NCBI GenBank assembly: GCA_024508855.1
Contig: JANINJ010000086.1
Coordinates: 1-64,000 of the forward strand
From: Xanthobacteraceae bacterium
GTDB lineage: Bacteria; Pseudomonadota; Alphaproteobacteria; Rhizobiales; Xanthobacteraceae
Reading direction: 5' to 3'
Length of the DNA: 64,000 nucleotides
The notes below the pieces were generated by a model. The model did no database searches and had not been told where the DNA came from. It was given only the letters and a program-made list of their open reading frames with translations. Shown here one piece after another: positions 1 to 9,829 of the stretch (positions are counted from its first letter, which is position 1; every line of letters starts with the position of its first letter). The position numbers and the translations under genes were made by a program.

Positions 1-649
1 GCATCGCCGCGTAGACAAACACCATCAGCTTGGCGCCGGCGGTATTCACGCCGAAAGCTTCGGCGGCGCGCGTGCTGCGGCGAAGCGCGCGGATGCCGCG
101 ACCGACGCGGCCACCGAGCAGGTTTTGCGTCGCGATCACCGCCAGCACGACGGCGACCCACACGACGACAAAGTATTCCTTCGGGTCGGTCAGTTGATGC
201 GTGCCGATCTGCAACGCCGGGATGCCCGGCAATCCGTCATGCGCGCCGAGCCAGCTCATATTGCCGAACAGGTAGAAGAACGCGATACCCCAGGCGATGG
301 TGGCGAGCGGCAGATAGTGACCAGAGAGTCGCACGGTGACAGCGCCGACGCCGGCGGCGACGATCATGGTCACGATCAGGGCCGCGGGCAGGGTCAGCCA
401 TGGCGAGATGCCGAAATACACGGTCAGCACGCCGGTGGTGTAGGCCCCGAATCCGACGAAAGCGGACTGACCGAACGAGGTCATGCCGCCAACGCCGGTC
501 AGAAGTACGAGGCCGATCGCGACCAGACTCGAGATGCCGATATAGTTGAACAGCGTGATCCAGTAATCCGGCAGCAAGCCGGAGAACGGCGCGACCAGAA
601 TGAGGATCGCGCAAACGATGGCGACGGCAGGTCCGCGAAGCAGTTTCAT
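1..649 (-). CDS. livM: Liv-type ABC importer permease LivM (3' part cut by window edge)
   Basis: Inner-membrane permease of a branched-chain-amino-acid-type (HAAT) ABC importer. The gene runs leftwards off the window, so only about the first 216 residues are present. The visible part alternates hydrophobic segments with short loops and carries the family loop [13 protein letters not shown] after the second segment. The start ATG (649-647) overlaps the stop of the upstream livH by ATGA, so the two permeases are translationally coupled. The ATP-binding and solute-binding genes of this system are not in the window and presumably lie to the left. In this group of bacteria such systems often import aromatic acids as well as amino acids. 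The adjacent CYP199A-type P450 makes a benzoate-like substrate a reasonable guess, but nothing in the permease shows it. Confidence 0.85.
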   Translation of the reverse strand, partial: MKLLRGPAVAIVCAILILVAPFSGLLPDYWITLFNYIGISSLVAIGLVLLTGVGGMTSFGQSAFVGFGAYTTGVLTVYFGISPWLTLPAALIVTMIVAAGVGAVTVRLSGHYLPLATIAWGIAFFYLFGNMSWLGAHDGLPGIPALQIGTHQLTDPKEYFVVVWVAVVLAVIATQNLLGGRVGRGIRALRRSTRAAEAFGVNTAGAKLMVFVYAAM

Positions 650-1683
650 TCCGGGTCCTCGACGTGTGGCGCATAGAGCGAGCGCCAGGCCAGCACCGGA
701 ATGATCAGCGTGAACACCAGCACTTCCTTGAAGTTGCTGGCCCAGAATGAAAACAGCGCCTCGGCAAAGCCGACGCCGAGCGCCGCGACCACGGTGAGCG
801 GATAGCTCACCAGTCCGCCGATGATCGCGGCGACGAAGGCTTTCAGCCCGATCAGGAAGCCCGAGTCGTAGAACACCGTCATCAGCGGTCCGACGAGCAC
901 GCCGGAGATCGCGCCGAGCAGCGCTGCGATGGCGAACGAGAACTGGCCCGCCACGGAGGTCGGGATGCCGACCAGCCGCGCGCCGATCCGGTTCGACGAA
1001 CACGCGCGCAGCGCTTTACCCAGCAAGGTGCGGCCGAAGAACAGCGCAAACAGCACCAGCAAGACGGCGGTGACGATCAGCACCGCGACGCTCTGGCCGG
1101 TCACGAGCAGGCTGCCAAGCGAGAACGACGCATCGGACAGCGGCTTGGTGCCGATGCCTTCGGGGCCGAAGAACAGCAGGCCCAGTCCCATCAGCGAGAA
1201 ATGCACACCGAACGCCGCCATCAGCAACACCAGCACGCTGGAATGCGCGAGCGGCTCGAAGGCGATGCGATAGAGCATCGGCCCCATCGGCGTGATCAGC
1301 GCGACCGCGAGCAGGATGTTGACGAACTGGCCGAGCTTGAGCGGAGCCAGCGCCTGCGTCAGCAGCAGCAGCGCGATCGGCAAGGCGAGATCGAGTAACG
1401 CGATCCGGATCAGGCGGCGCAGGTTGATCTCGCGGAAATGCCACACCACTTCTGCGACCGCCGCCATGACGCCGAGCGCCAGCAGCAGCCACGGTGTCGA
1501 CGGCATCTGGCCGTTCTCCAGCGCGGCGACGGTCAGCGCCGCGAAGGCGACGAATTCGCCCTGCGGCACGAAGATCACCCGCGTGACCGCGAACACCAGC
1601 ACGAGCGCGATCGCCACCAGCGCGTATACCGCACCGTTGATGATGCCGTCCTGAAGCAGGAACAGGAATATTGTTGCGTCCAC
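646..1683 (-). CDS. livH: Liv-type ABC importer permease LivH, extended form
   Basis: Partner permease of the truncated livM, with a GTG start at 1683. The N-terminus has the LivH pattern ([19 protein letters not shown], then [15 protein letters not shown]), and the C-terminal half has the conserved [12 protein letters not shown] loop that contacts the ATPases. At 345 residues it is longer than the usual ~290. The extra length is a hydrophobic insertion at about residues 75-120, after the second membrane segment. It lies 160 bp downstream of the P450 gene on the same strand, so all three may be one transcript. The substrate cannot be read from the sequence; aromatic acid import is an inference from the P450. 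Confidence 0.85.
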   Translation of the reverse strand: MDATIFLFLLQDGIINGAVYALVAIALVLVFAVTRVIFVPQGEFVAFAALTVAALENGQMPSTPWLLLALGVMAAVAEVVWHFREINLRRLIRIALLDLALPIALLLLTQALAPLKLGQFVNILLAVALITPMGPMLYRIAFEPLAHSSVLVLLMAAFGVHFSLMGLGLLFFGPEGIGTKPLSDASFSLGSLLVTGQSVAVLIVTAVLLVLFALFFGRTLLGKALRACSSNRIGARLVGIPTSVAGQFSFAIAALLGAISGVLVGPLMTVFYDSGFLIGLKAFVAAIIGGLVSYPLTVVAALGVGFAEALFSFWASNFKEVLVFTLIIPVLAWRSLYAPHVEDPE

Positions 1684-1843
1684 CCGCCGTTGTCCCCCGA
1701 TAGCGCGGTCCGCCGGATCTTCGGTCCGGGTTAGCCTGCGCTGGTCTCGTTCGGGCTAAAATTCACCAACCGATCGTTTAATTCAAGAACTAATTCGGCT
1801 AATTTTCCAGTCCCGCGGTCCGTTGTTTCATCAAGCATTCACA

Positions 1844-3064
1844 TCACACCGCCAGTGCCTTGAATTCAACCGGCAAAGAGCCGATCGAACGCAGCGTATT
1901 ATTCAACTTTCGGACCGGCTCCGCCGTCAGTTCGATGGCGTCGACGCGCTTGAGCAGTGCGGTCAGGATCAGTTCGACCTCCAGCCGCGCCACGAGCTGC
2001 CCGACGCAGGTGTGGATACCGTTGCCGAAGGCGACGTGGCCGATCGGCCGGCGGCGGATGTCGAAGCGCTCCGGCTCCGGGAATTTGCGGTAGTCGCGAT
2101 TCGCCGCGCCCAGAAACAGCAGCACCTTCTCGCCTTCCGGAATGGTGACGCCGGCCACCTCCACGTCGCGGGTGGTGGTGCGGAAGAAGGTCTGCACCGG
2201 CGATTCCCAGCGCAGCACTTCATCGAAGGCTGGGCGCAGCAGCGCCGGATCGTCGCGCATCGCGCGCCACTGGTCGGGATGTTGCGCGAAGGCGTAGATC
2301 GCATTGGCGATGCCGTTGACGGTGGTGTCGAGGCCGGCGGTCAGCATCGAGCGCACCAGCGTCGCCGCTTCCTCGGCGTCGATCTCGCCGGCATCGTGGG
2401 CGTCCCACACCTGCGATCCGAAACCGCCCGGCCGCAGCATGTCGCGCGAGCACTGGTCGTAGATCCATTGCACCACCGGCCTGGCATTGGCGACCGATTC
2501 CTTGAAGATCGCGTTCTGCGGACCGAACGAGTTGAACACCATGTTGCCGAACGGCAGCAGGTTCTCGCGGCCTTCGGGACGCAGTCCCACCGCATCGGGA
2601 AACACATGCAGCGGAAACACTTCCGCGATCTCCGTCACCGCATCGACGCGCCCCTTCGCGATCACGGCGTCGGCAAGCGCCTCGGCGCGCGCGGTGAATG
2701 TCTCGCGCACCTGCCGCATCGCCGCCGGCGACAGGATACGCGTCATCACCGAACGGGTACGGGTGTGGATCGGCGGATCGACTTCCAGCAACTTGCTGGG
2801 CGGTCGCCACGATTTGACCTTGGCGAAATCCTCGATCCCCGCGCCGCGTCCGGAGCAGAAGGTCTGCCAATCGGCAAGCGAGGCATGGACCTCGGCATGA
2901 CGCGCCATGCCGAACACGCCGTAGGTATCGAGCCAGAATACCGGGCCGACTTCGCGCAGCTCGTCGTGGAATCGGTAAGGGTAAGCCAGGAACTCGTCCG
3001 AAAACGGATCGATCCGGGAGACCGGGCAGGCGACTGGCGGCGGAAGCGGAACCGATTGAACCAT
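1844..3064 (-). CDS. Cytochrome P450, CYP199A-like (para-substituted benzoate monooxygenase)
   Basis: Haem-thiolate monooxygenase of 406 residues. The haem loop is FGNGIHTCVGQ with the ligand Cys353. The I-helix has AGLDTT with the acid-alcohol pair Asp246-Thr247, and the K-helix ExxR is Glu282-Arg285. Aligned from memory to CYP199A4 of Rhodopseudomonas palustris (offset five residues), the pocket residues that hold the benzoate carboxylate and ring are all kept: Arg87 and Ser90 (in WRPPS), Arg238-Ser239 (in LVRSML), Phe177, Phe180 and Phe293. CYP199A enzymes oxidise para-substituted benzoates, typically O-demethylating 4-methoxybenzoate. They need a [2Fe-2S] ferredoxin and a reductase; no such ferredoxin gene is adjacent. 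The livH-livM genes downstream on the same strand may supply the acid. Subfamily assignment is inference from motif agreement. Confidence 0.88.
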   Translation of the reverse strand: MVQSVPLPPPVACPVSRIDPFSDEFLAYPYRFHDELREVGPVFWLDTYGVFGMARHAEVHASLADWQTFCSGRGAGIEDFAKVKSWRPPSKLLEVDPPIHTRTRSVMTRILSPAAMRQVRETFTARAEALADAVIAKGRVDAVTEIAEVFPLHVFPDAVGLRPEGRENLLPFGNMVFNSFGPQNAIFKESVANARPVVQWIYDQCSRDMLRPGGFGSQVWDAHDAGEIDAEEAATLVRSMLTAGLDTTVNGIANAIYAFAQHPDQWRAMRDDPALLRPAFDEVLRWESPVQTFFRTTTRDVEVAGVTIPEGEKVLLFLGAANRDYRKFPEPERFDIRRRPIGHVAFGNGIHTCVGQLVARLEVELILTALLKRVDAIELTAEPVRKLNNTLRSIGSLPVEFKALAV

Positions 3065-3274
3065 GACAGTTCACCCTTGCTGCGGAGCAGGGGCGCATCG
3101 GCGGATCCCTGCAGCTATTCCCTCAGCTTTTAAGGAGGTGCTCCGGTTCTGTCTGTCCCAAGCGATTGCGACAGCGCTATTCCCGGCGACAGCCATCATA
3201 AGACTTTCCCCTGCGCGGGGCTTGGCTTAGGTTTGCAGAAAATAATCCGCACAAGTTTCCCGGAGGAAATCTGC

Positions 3275-4144
3275 ATGGCTGTCGTGCCTCGCGACACATC
3301 TGCAACATCGACCGTCCCAATCGCAGGCAATGCGACCGACGGACTGGATCGGGCCATCCTTCATGTCGGTGATGTCGTTTTTCCGGAGGCGCTTCTGTCG
3401 CATCTGCGTCGGATTGCCGCTGTCGATCATTGCATGGTGTTCGCCTTCACCAACGACCGCAACGCGCAGTGCCTGATCGATATCGGCAATATCGCCAACG
3501 GCAACGATCTCGGCGACGCCTATGCCGGACATTTTCATGCCAACGATCCGAACAAGGAAATGATGTTCGGCCGCGATGGCGGAAGCGATCCGATCCGGAT
3601 GCCGTTCGTGCCGCGCGGCATGTATCGCCGCAACTATCGAAAGCTGTTTTTCGACGATGCGGGCATCGTCGACAAATACGCCGCTGCGCTGTGGCATGAC
3701 GGCGTGTGCATCTACACCAACTTTTATCGGGTGACGGCGAGCGGCCGTTATTCCGAGCAGCAGGTCGCGGCACTGCATCGCGCCAGTCCTGTGCTGGCCG
3801 CGACGATTGCGCGGCACTGCCAGCTTTCGCTGATGGCAAAGGCTCCGGATCCACAGGACGCCGCGGGATTGCTGCGGCAAGCATTTTCGACAGCACCGTT
3901 GAGCAGCCTGACGACGCGCGAGCGCGACGTGTGCGCCAATATCCTGCTTGGCTTCAGTTCGGAAGCCATCGCCAGCGAACTCGACATCAGCCTCAACAGC
4001 GTGCTGACCTACCGCCGCAGGGCCTATCAGCGGCTCGGCATCACCTCGCAGAACGAACTGTTCTCGATCGTGATGATGCAACTCGCGACACGCGGCCAGC
4101 GCGTTCCATTCGCAGCCCGCACGCCGCTTCGCTCGCTCAATTGA
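3275..4144 (+). CDS. LuxR-type HTH transcriptional regulator
   Basis: Regulator of 289 residues with a C-terminal LuxR/FixJ-type helix-turn-helix at about residues 208-265 (LTTRERDVCANILLGFSS...SLNSVLTYRRRAYQRLGI). The N-terminal 190 residues match no domain I can name; it is neither an obvious receiver domain nor an autoinducer-binding fold. The ATG at 3275 is chosen because GGAGG lies just upstream (3261-3268 region); an upstream in-frame start would lack a site. It is divergent from the P450 gene (starts 210 bp apart) and sits ahead of the Liv operon on its own strand. It is therefore a candidate regulator of one or both, by position only. Confidence 0.8.
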   Translation: MAVVPRDTSATSTVPIAGNATDGLDRAILHVGDVVFPEALLSHLRRIAAVDHCMVFAFTNDRNAQCLIDIGNIANGNDLGDAYAGHFHANDPNKEMMFGRDGGSDPIRMPFVPRGMYRRNYRKLFFDDAGIVDKYAAALWHDGVCIYTNFYRVTASGRYSEQQVAALHRASPVLAATIARHCQLSLMAKAPDPQDAAGLLRQAFSTAPLSSLTTRERDVCANILLGFSSEAIASELDISLNSVLTYRRRAYQRLGITSQNELFSIVMMQLATRGQRVPFAARTPLRSLN

Positions 4145-4421
4145 TGCGAATGGATTTATCGGCCTGCGGAATTTTAATGTTGCATCCAGTGCCGTCGTAC
4201 CTCCCGCAAGAGCCAGCGGCGGTCCTGGTTCGCTGCGCAGCGTTCATTTGACGGCGCGGACAAAAGACGGCTAAGTCTTGCGAAGCGCGCAAATGGTCCA
4301 GGCTGGGGCGATTTGATGGTGGATCCGCGAGGACATCCATTGAATTTGGCCGGAACCGTATTTGCCAAAATCAATATTGATGTCGCTTCGGCCAAACCGG
4401 AGCCTCAGGGAGGGAATTGAG

Positions 4422-5666
4422 ATGACCATTACCCGTCGCGAATTTGCAATCGGTGCGTCCGGCGTAATCCTCGGTTCGGTCGCTGCACCGTTCGTTCGCA
4501 AGGCGGGAGCGGCAGGCTCGACGATCCGCATCGGCGTGGTCAATTCCATGAGCGGCGGCCTTGCCGCCTACGCCCAGGAAGGCCATCCCGCGTTCGAATA
4601 CATCATTAAAAAGATCAACGACGAAGGCGGCATCAAGAGCAAGGGCGGCGCCAAGATCGAACTGATCCAGGCCGACGACACCAGCCAGCCCGCGCGCACC
4701 GCCACCGAAGCGCGCCGCCTGATCACCGAAGAGAAAGTACAGCTTCTCACCGGCACCATTCTGAGCGCACAGATGCTGGCGCTGACGCCAGTGCTGGATG
4801 AGCTGAAGACGCCGACGCTGTCGGTGTGGGCTGGCGGTTCGCACTCCAACTACATGTTCACGCTGGGCTATCCCTACGATCGCGGCTACGCGCAATCGAT
4901 GCATGACTTCGTGATCTTCCTGCGCGACGCGCAGAAGTTCAACATCAAGACCGCGGTGATGGGCTACTCGAATTACGAGGCCGGCCAGCAGGTCAACAAG
5001 TTCTTGACCGAAAAGCTCAAGGCCAGCGGCGTGCAGATCATCGGTGAGGCGCCGCTCGATATTCGTGCACAGGACCAGACCTCGGCGATGGTTCGCATCC
5101 GTTCGCTGAAGCCCGATGTTGTGGTCGGGCTGGTGACGCCGCGTGACGGCATCCTGCTGCATCAGGCGCGCTACAATCTCAACTATCACGGCAGCATCTT
5201 CTGCGGCGGCACCGGTGGTTATTCGGACCTGTCGCTGTGGAAGGATCTCGGCCCGGAGATCGGCAAGGCGGTGCTGACCAACAACCTGTTCGGCATGACC
5301 GGCTTCAGCCCGGGCGCGAAGATCGACTCGATGCAGAAGATCATCACCGAGCTGCGCGACGTCGCGAAGCTCGAGCGGATCGGGCAGGGCGCGATCCAGT
5401 ACGCGCAGGCCGGCCGCGTGCTGCAGCAGGTGCTCGAAACATCTGCCTCGCTGGAGAGCGATGCGCTGCTCGACGCCTTCAAGAAGGTCAACATCCCGTT
5501 CGGCGATCCCAACCTTTACGTCGCCAAGCCAAAGGGCGTGCAGTTCGCGCCGGATCGCCTGCTTACCGATGGCAGCGCGATGTTCATCCAGTGGACGCCG
5601 GATCAGCAGCAGCAGGTGGTGTTCCCGAAGGAATTCGCCCAGACCGCGCCACGTCCGCGCGCATAA
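4422..5666 (+). CDS. Liv-type ABC importer solute-binding protein, Tat-exported
   Basis: Periplasmic ligand-binding protein of the type-I (LivJ-like) fold, about 414 residues from the ATG at 4422, which has a strong GGGAGG site. The N-terminus [11 protein letters not shown] is a twin-arginine signal, so the protein is probably exported folded by the Tat system. The mature part starts with [14 protein letters not shown], the usual first strand and ligand loop of the family. It is the first gene of a five-gene importer operon (binding protein, two ATPases, two permeases) read in one direction with short gaps or overlaps. Ligand unknown; the nearby P450 and regulator suggest an aromatic acid. 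Confidence 0.88.
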   Translation: MTITRREFAIGASGVILGSVAAPFVRKAGAAGSTIRIGVVNSMSGGLAAYAQEGHPAFEYIIKKINDEGGIKSKGGAKIELIQADDTSQPARTATEARRLITEEKVQLLTGTILSAQMLALTPVLDELKTPTLSVWAGGSHSNYMFTLGYPYDRGYAQSMHDFVIFLRDAQKFNIKTAVMGYSNYEAGQQVNKFLTEKLKASGVQIIGEAPLDIRAQDQTSAMVRIRSLKPDVVVGLVTPRDGILLHQARYNLNYHGSIFCGGTGGYSDLSLWKDLGPEIGKAVLTNNLFGMTGFSPGAKIDSMQKIITELRDVAKLERIGQGAIQYAQAGRVLQQVLETSASLESDALLDAFKKVNIPFGDPNLYVAKPKGVQFAPDRLLTDGSAMFIQWTPDQQQQVVFPKEFAQTAPRPRA

Positions 5667-5675
5667 GGGTGGCCA

Positions 5676-6395
5676 GTGGCGCTGCTTGAAGTCGATAAGG
5701 TCACCAAGCGGTTCGGCGGCCTTGTCGCCGTGAACAATGTCAGCTTTTCGGTGGCCGCCGGTGAGATCCTCGGCATCATCGGGCCGAACGGGGCCGGCAA
5801 GACCACGCTGTTCAGCGTGATCTCCGGCTTCGCGCCGCCGAGCGACGGCAACGTCCGTTTCGACGGCCAGGATATCGTCGGCGTATCGCCGGACCGGCTG
5901 GTGCGGCGCGGCCTGATCCGCAGCTTCCAGATCGTGCAGACCTTCGCCGACATGACGACGCTCGACGTCGTCACCACGGCGGCGTTGACGCGTCGGCCGA
6001 TCCGTGAGGCGATCGATTATGCCGCTCACGTGATGGCGCGCGTCGGCATGGCGGGCAAGGAACGCCTCACGCCGGCAACGCTGTCGCTGCAGGACAAGAA
6101 GCTGCTCGAACTCGCCAAGTGCCTCGCCACCGATCCGCGCTGCATCCTGCTCGACGAGGTGATGGCAGGTCTCACGATGGCGGAGACCGAAGCGCCGATG
6201 GCGGTGGTACGCGAACTCAACAGCCAGGGCGTCACCATCGTCATGGTGGAGCACGTCATGCCGGTGATCATGCGGCTCGCCACCCGCATCGTCGTCATCA
6301 ATTTCGGCGAGAAGATCGCCGAAGCTACGCCGGAAGATATCGTCAAGGACCAGCGCGTGATCGATGCCTACTTCGGGGAGCACCTCGATGCTTGA
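5676..6395 (+). CDS. livG: Liv-type ABC importer ATPase LivG
   Basis: ATP-binding subunit of 239 residues, GTG start. Walker A is GPNGAGKTT (residues 36-44), Walker B is [11 protein letters not shown], and the switch histidine is in MVEHVM. The ABC signature is unusual: the usual LSYGxxR is replaced by [12 protein letters not shown] at about residue 131, although the following helix (LAKCLATDP) is normal. In an ABC heterodimer one degenerate site can be tolerated, and the partner LivF keeps LSGGEQQ. The gene begins 9 bp after the binding-protein gene and overlaps livF by 8 bp (ATGCTTGA). Confidence 0.9.
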   Translation: MALLEVDKVTKRFGGLVAVNNVSFSVAAGEILGIIGPNGAGKTTLFSVISGFAPPSDGNVRFDGQDIVGVSPDRLVRRGLIRSFQIVQTFADMTTLDVVTTAALTRRPIREAIDYAAHVMARVGMAGKERLTPATLSLQDKKLLELAKCLATDPRCILLDEVMAGLTMAETEAPMAVVRELNSQGVTIVMVEHVMPVIMRLATRIVVINFGEKIAEATPEDIVKDQRVIDAYFGEHLDA

Positions 6396-7092
6396 GATCG
6401 AACACCTGGTGACGGGGTATGGCGGCGTGCCGGTGCTGCAGGATGTCTCGATCAAGCTGGCCGCCGGTGAACTGGTCGGCCTGCTCGGCGCCAACAATGC
6501 CGGCAAGACCACGCTGATCAACAGCCTGTCGGGAATCTATCCGCCGATGTCCGGCCGTATCCTGTTCGAAGGAAAGGACGTGACGCGGCTTACCGCGCGG
6601 CAGCGCGTCGAGATCGGCATCGTACAGGTGCCGGAGGGGCGGCTGGTCTTTCCGGAAATGAGCATTCGCGAAAATCTCCTGCTCGGCGGCATCAACGCGC
6701 GGGCGAGGGCGCATCGCGCACGGCAGATGGAGCACGTGCTTGAATTGTTTCCGCGCCTGAGCGAACGGCTCGGGCAGAACGCCGGGACTCTTTCGGGCGG
6801 TGAGCAGCAGATGCTGGCGATCGGCCGCGGGCTGATGGCCGAGGCGAAACTCCTGATGCTGGACGAACCGTCGCTCGGCCTGTCACCGCTGTTCGTGCAG
6901 TATATTTTCGGCATCATCGATCGGCTGCACAAGGAAGGGCTGACGATCCTGCTGGTCGAGCAAAACCTGAACCTCACGCTTCGCCATGCGCAGCGCTGTT
7001 ACGTGCTGGAGCGTGGCAAGATCGCGGTGGAAGGCGCATCGGATGTCGTGAAAGACGATCCGCGCACCCGCAGCGCCTACCTTGGACTCTGA
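6388..7092 (+). CDS. livF: Liv-type ABC importer ATPase LivF
   Basis: Second ATP-binding subunit, 234 residues from the ATG at 6388, which follows GGGGAG. Walker A reads GANNAGKTT, signature LSGGEQQML, Walker B LLMLDEPSLGLSP, switch histidine region VEQNLNL (Gln in place of the usual His, as is normal in LivF). It forms the ATPase pair with the LivG encoded immediately upstream, and the reading frames overlap by 8 bp. The C-terminal QRCYVLERGKIAVEG segment is typical of the subfamily. Confidence 0.9.
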   Translation: MLEIEHLVTGYGGVPVLQDVSIKLAAGELVGLLGANNAGKTTLINSLSGIYPPMSGRILFEGKDVTRLTARQRVEIGIVQVPEGRLVFPEMSIRENLLLGGINARARAHRARQMEHVLELFPRLSERLGQNAGTLSGGEQQMLAIGRGLMAEAKLLMLDEPSLGLSPLFVQYIFGIIDRLHKEGLTILLVEQNLNLTLRHAQRCYVLERGKIAVEGASDVVKDDPRTRSAYLGL

Positions 7093-7132
7093 GCTGTGGA
7101 CTCTGAACTTTGGCCTTCGAGCGGAGATCGAC

Positions 7133-7996
7133 GTGACTGAATTCATGCAAGCGCTGGCGCAGGGCCTGCTGATCGGCAGCACGTACGGGCTGCTGGCGCT
7201 CGGCATGGGCCTCGTTTACGGCGTCAGCGGCGTCGTCAATTTCTCGCACGGCGATTTCATCTCGCTCGGCATGTTCATGTGCCTCGGGCTGTATTCGGCG
7301 CTGACGCTCGATCCCTATGTCTCCATCATCATCACTGTGCCGGTGATGACCGCGATCGGCGCGGTGGTTTACTGGTATCTGATCCGGCCCATGGTCGGGC
7401 ACAAGTTCCTGATGGTGGTGCAGCTCACGTTGGGACTGAGCCTGGTGCTGCAGAACGGCATCCTGATGGTGTTCGGCGGCCAGCCGGCGCGCACGCCCTC
7501 GATGGTCGAATCCAAGCTGCTGATCCTCGGCGATGTCGTGGTGCGCGTGCCGCATGTCATCGCCTTCGTGGTGTCGTTCGCGCTCGCCATCGGGCTCTAT
7601 GTCATGCTGCGCTCGACCGACTTCGGCCGTTCGATCCGCGCCGTGCATCAGAATGCCAACGCGGCCGCACTGATGGGGATCGATGTCAGCCGCGTCCAGA
7701 CGCTGACCTTTGCGCTCGGTATCGGCATTCTCGCCATCGCCGCGGCGCTGCTGCTGCCGGGGACGCCGATCCAGCCGGCACAAGGCTTGCGCTACACGGT
7801 GATCACGCTGCTGGTGGTCGTGCTTGGCGGCATGACCAACTTCGTCGGCATCATGCTCGGCGGATTGATCATCGGCATCTCGGAAGCGTTCGGCACCATC
7901 TACCTGTCGGATACGCTGGGCATGCTGCTGCCCTATGGCATCTTCGTGCTGATCATGCTGTTCCGGCCTCAGGGTCTGACCTGGAGTTCGCGATGA
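7133..7996 (+). CDS. livH: Liv-type ABC importer permease LivH
   Basis: Permease of 287 residues, about the normal LivH length. The N-terminus is QALAQGLLIGSTYGLLALGMGL followed by VVNFSHGDFISLGMF, and the GMTNFVGIMLGG loop near the C-terminus is the coupling region. The GTG at 7133 is preferred over upstream in-frame codons because GGAG precedes it (GCGGAGATCGAC) and the extra N-terminal residues would not be hydrophobic. The stop overlaps the livM start by ATGA. Just upstream (7083-7106) the 10-bp string TGGACTCTGA occurs twice, 14 bp apart. Confidence 0.88.
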   Translation: MTEFMQALAQGLLIGSTYGLLALGMGLVYGVSGVVNFSHGDFISLGMFMCLGLYSALTLDPYVSIIITVPVMTAIGAVVYWYLIRPMVGHKFLMVVQLTLGLSLVLQNGILMVFGGQPARTPSMVESKLLILGDVVVRVPHVIAFVVSFALAIGLYVMLRSTDFGRSIRAVHQNANAAALMGIDVSRVQTLTFALGIGILAIAAALLLPGTPIQPAQGLRYTVITLLVVVLGGMTNFVGIMLGGLIIGISEAFGTIYLSDTLGMLLPYGIFVLIMLFRPQGLTWSSR

Positions 7997-8985
7997 GGCC
8001 GGAGTTCTACAAGACGCTCTTGTCGCCGTTCTGGCTGATCCTGCTGGTGCTGGCGGTGGTGCTGCCGCCGCTGCTGCCGTCCTACTATCTGCACATCATC
8101 ATCCTGACGCTGGTCTATGTCGCGCTGGCGTCGGCGTGGAATATCGTCGGCGGCATGGCCGGGCAGATCTCGCTGGCGCACAGCCTGTTCATCGGCGTCG
8201 GCGCAATGTTCTCCACCGCGCTGCTGCTGAAACTCGGCATCAATATGTGGCTCGGCCTCGTCATCTCGGCGGTGATTTCGGGCGTGCTCGGCGCGATCAT
8301 TGCATGGATCGATTTCCGCTTCCGGCTCGGCCATCTGTCCTTCGTGCTGATCACGCTGGCCTTCGCCGAAATGGGCGCGGTGGTGGTCGAGGGCTGGGAT
8401 TTTCTCGGCGGTGCATCGGGATTGCTGCTGCCGCGCGACACCGGCAACTTCCTTCAGTTCCAGTTCGGCGGCGGCATCGGCGCATTCTGGGCGATGCTGG
8501 TGCTGGCGGTTGCCGCGATCCTGATCAATGTCGCGATTCTCAATGCGCCGCTGGGTTATTACCTGCGCACCATCCGCGACAATGAAAACGCGGCGCGCGC
8601 CATCGGCGTCAACGTGCTGCGCTACAAGATCGCGGCGATGGTCATTTCCGCGATGCTGAGTTCGGTGATCGGCACGGCTTATGTCCGCTATCTGACGTTC
8701 GCCGATCCTTATCTGCTGATCTCGCCGGTCATCGTCATCGAGATCGTGCTGTTCGCCACCGTCGGTGGGCTCGGCAGCGCGTTCGGGCCGGCGCTGGGCG
8801 CGATCCTGCTGGTGCCGCTCGGTGAAATCCTGCGCGGCAAGCTCGGCGGTGTACTGCCGGGGCTGCATTATTTCATCTACGGCGTCGTGGTGATCGCGGT
8901 GATCCTGATCACGCCGAGCGGGTTGCTGCCGCTGCTGGAGAAATGGTGGGCGCGGCTGCGCGGTACGGCGCCGGCGCGGAAGTAA
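7993..8985 (+). CDS. livM: Liv-type ABC importer permease LivM
   Basis: Permease of 330 residues, last gene of the operon. Family features are the segment AGQISLAHSLFIGVGAMFSTALL and the C-terminal coupling loop with RDNENAARAIGVNVLRYK. The ATG at 7993 overlaps the livH stop (ATGA). With the preceding genes it forms a complete importer; no enzyme gene is in the same transcript, so the ligand cannot be deduced from operon content. A TetR regulator gene converges on it 21 bp beyond its end. Confidence 0.9.
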   Translation: MRPEFYKTLLSPFWLILLVLAVVLPPLLPSYYLHIIILTLVYVALASAWNIVGGMAGQISLAHSLFIGVGAMFSTALLLKLGINMWLGLVISAVISGVLGAIIAWIDFRFRLGHLSFVLITLAFAEMGAVVVEGWDFLGGASGLLLPRDTGNFLQFQFGGGIGAFWAMLVLAVAAILINVAILNAPLGYYLRTIRDNENAARAIGVNVLRYKIAAMVISAMLSSVIGTAYVRYLTFADPYLLISPVIVIEIVLFATVGGLGSAFGPALGAILLVPLGEILRGKLGGVLPGLHYFIYGVVVIAVILITPSGLLPLLEKWWARLRGTAPARK

Positions 8986-9006
8986 TCATTCGCAAGCGCT
9001 GTCGCC

Positions 9007-9660
9007 TCAGGGGCGCAGCGACTGCATCACCAGGTCGATGATGTGCTTGCGCCGTTTGCGCAGCGCCGCCGCGGTCGCCATGTCTTTGCGGAATACGGTC
9101 GAGAGCGTCGGCAGGCCGGAGAAATAGAAATAGCTCAGCCCGGCGATCGAGATGTAGAGCTGCTCGGGGTTGACCCCTTTTCGGAAAATACCTTCGCGCA
9201 CGCCATGGGTCAGCGCCTTCGTGATGACGCCGAGCAACGGCGAATTGGAAGGCGTGAGGTTCCTGAAGCTGCTGATATGCGGCGCGCCATTGCGATTCTC
9301 GTCGTTGAGAAGCGCCACGAGGTCCGGGTGCACGGCGAGATAGTCGAACGAGCTTTCGATCAGCCTGCGGATGATGTTGTCGGGTGAGAGGCCGTTGAGC
9401 TTCAGGTCGCGTTCGTATTCCCTGATCTCGGCATAGATCCATTCAAGCACCGCGAAGTACATCGCGTCCTTGTCGCCGAAGTAGTGATAGACCAGTTGCT
9501 TGTTGACGCCGGCCTTGGCGGCGATCTCGTCCACTCGCGCGCCGGCGAATCCACTGCGGGCAAATTCCTCACGTGCGGCGGTAAGAAGTTTGCGGCGGGT
9601 GGCGGCGGCGTCTCGACGTCGAGGGACGGAATCCGGTTCGTTCAAGCGCAATTCGCCCAA
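9007..9660 (-). CDS. TetR-family transcriptional regulator
   Basis: One-component regulator of about 217 residues. The N-terminal TetR helix-turn-helix is clear (TRRKLLTAAREEFARSGFAG, then AGVNKQLVYHYFGDKDAMY). The C-terminal ligand domain resembles TetR members with a C-terminal 'AefR-like' or HapR fold, but I cannot say which. The only in-frame start before the domain is TTG at 9660, with no good ribosome site, so the exact N-terminus is uncertain. It converges with the five-gene Liv operon; with no divergent partner the target is unclear. TetR proteins usually repress and are released by a small ligand. Confidence 0.83.
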   Translation of the reverse strand: MGELRLNEPDSVPRRRDAAATRRKLLTAAREEFARSGFAGARVDEIAAKAGVNKQLVYHYFGDKDAMYFAVLEWIYAEIREYERDLKLNGLSPDNIIRRLIESSFDYLAVHPDLVALLNDENRNGAPHISSFRNLTPSNSPLLGVITKALTHGVREGIFRKGVNPEQLYISIAGLSYFYFSGLPTLSTVFRKDMATAAALRKRRKHIIDLVMQSLRP

Positions 9661-9829
9661 TTTTTTTGTTGAGACCGACAGCGATATGGCGTGCGTATAT
9701 TTTTAGTAGTAGAAGCCTCAATTTACAAGCATTGTTATATGCTCGCGCGTTCACGAATTGCGGCGCGGATGCTGCAATGAAATTGCTTGAATGAGTGCGA
9801 GAGTGCGTAGCGGTCGTCGCGACCCGCGC

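Noticed and set aside
3227-4081. Minus-strand open frame opposite the LuxR gene
   Set aside because: The plus-strand frame has a clear LuxR HTH and a ribosome site, while the opposite frame has no motif.
4371-6521. A 716-codon open frame on the minus strand across the Liv genes, and similar long frames at 19215-21626 and 15609-17048
   Set aside because: They are antisense to genes with clear family motifs, are Arg/His/Asp-rich in the way high-GC shadow frames are, and contain no domain I can recognise.
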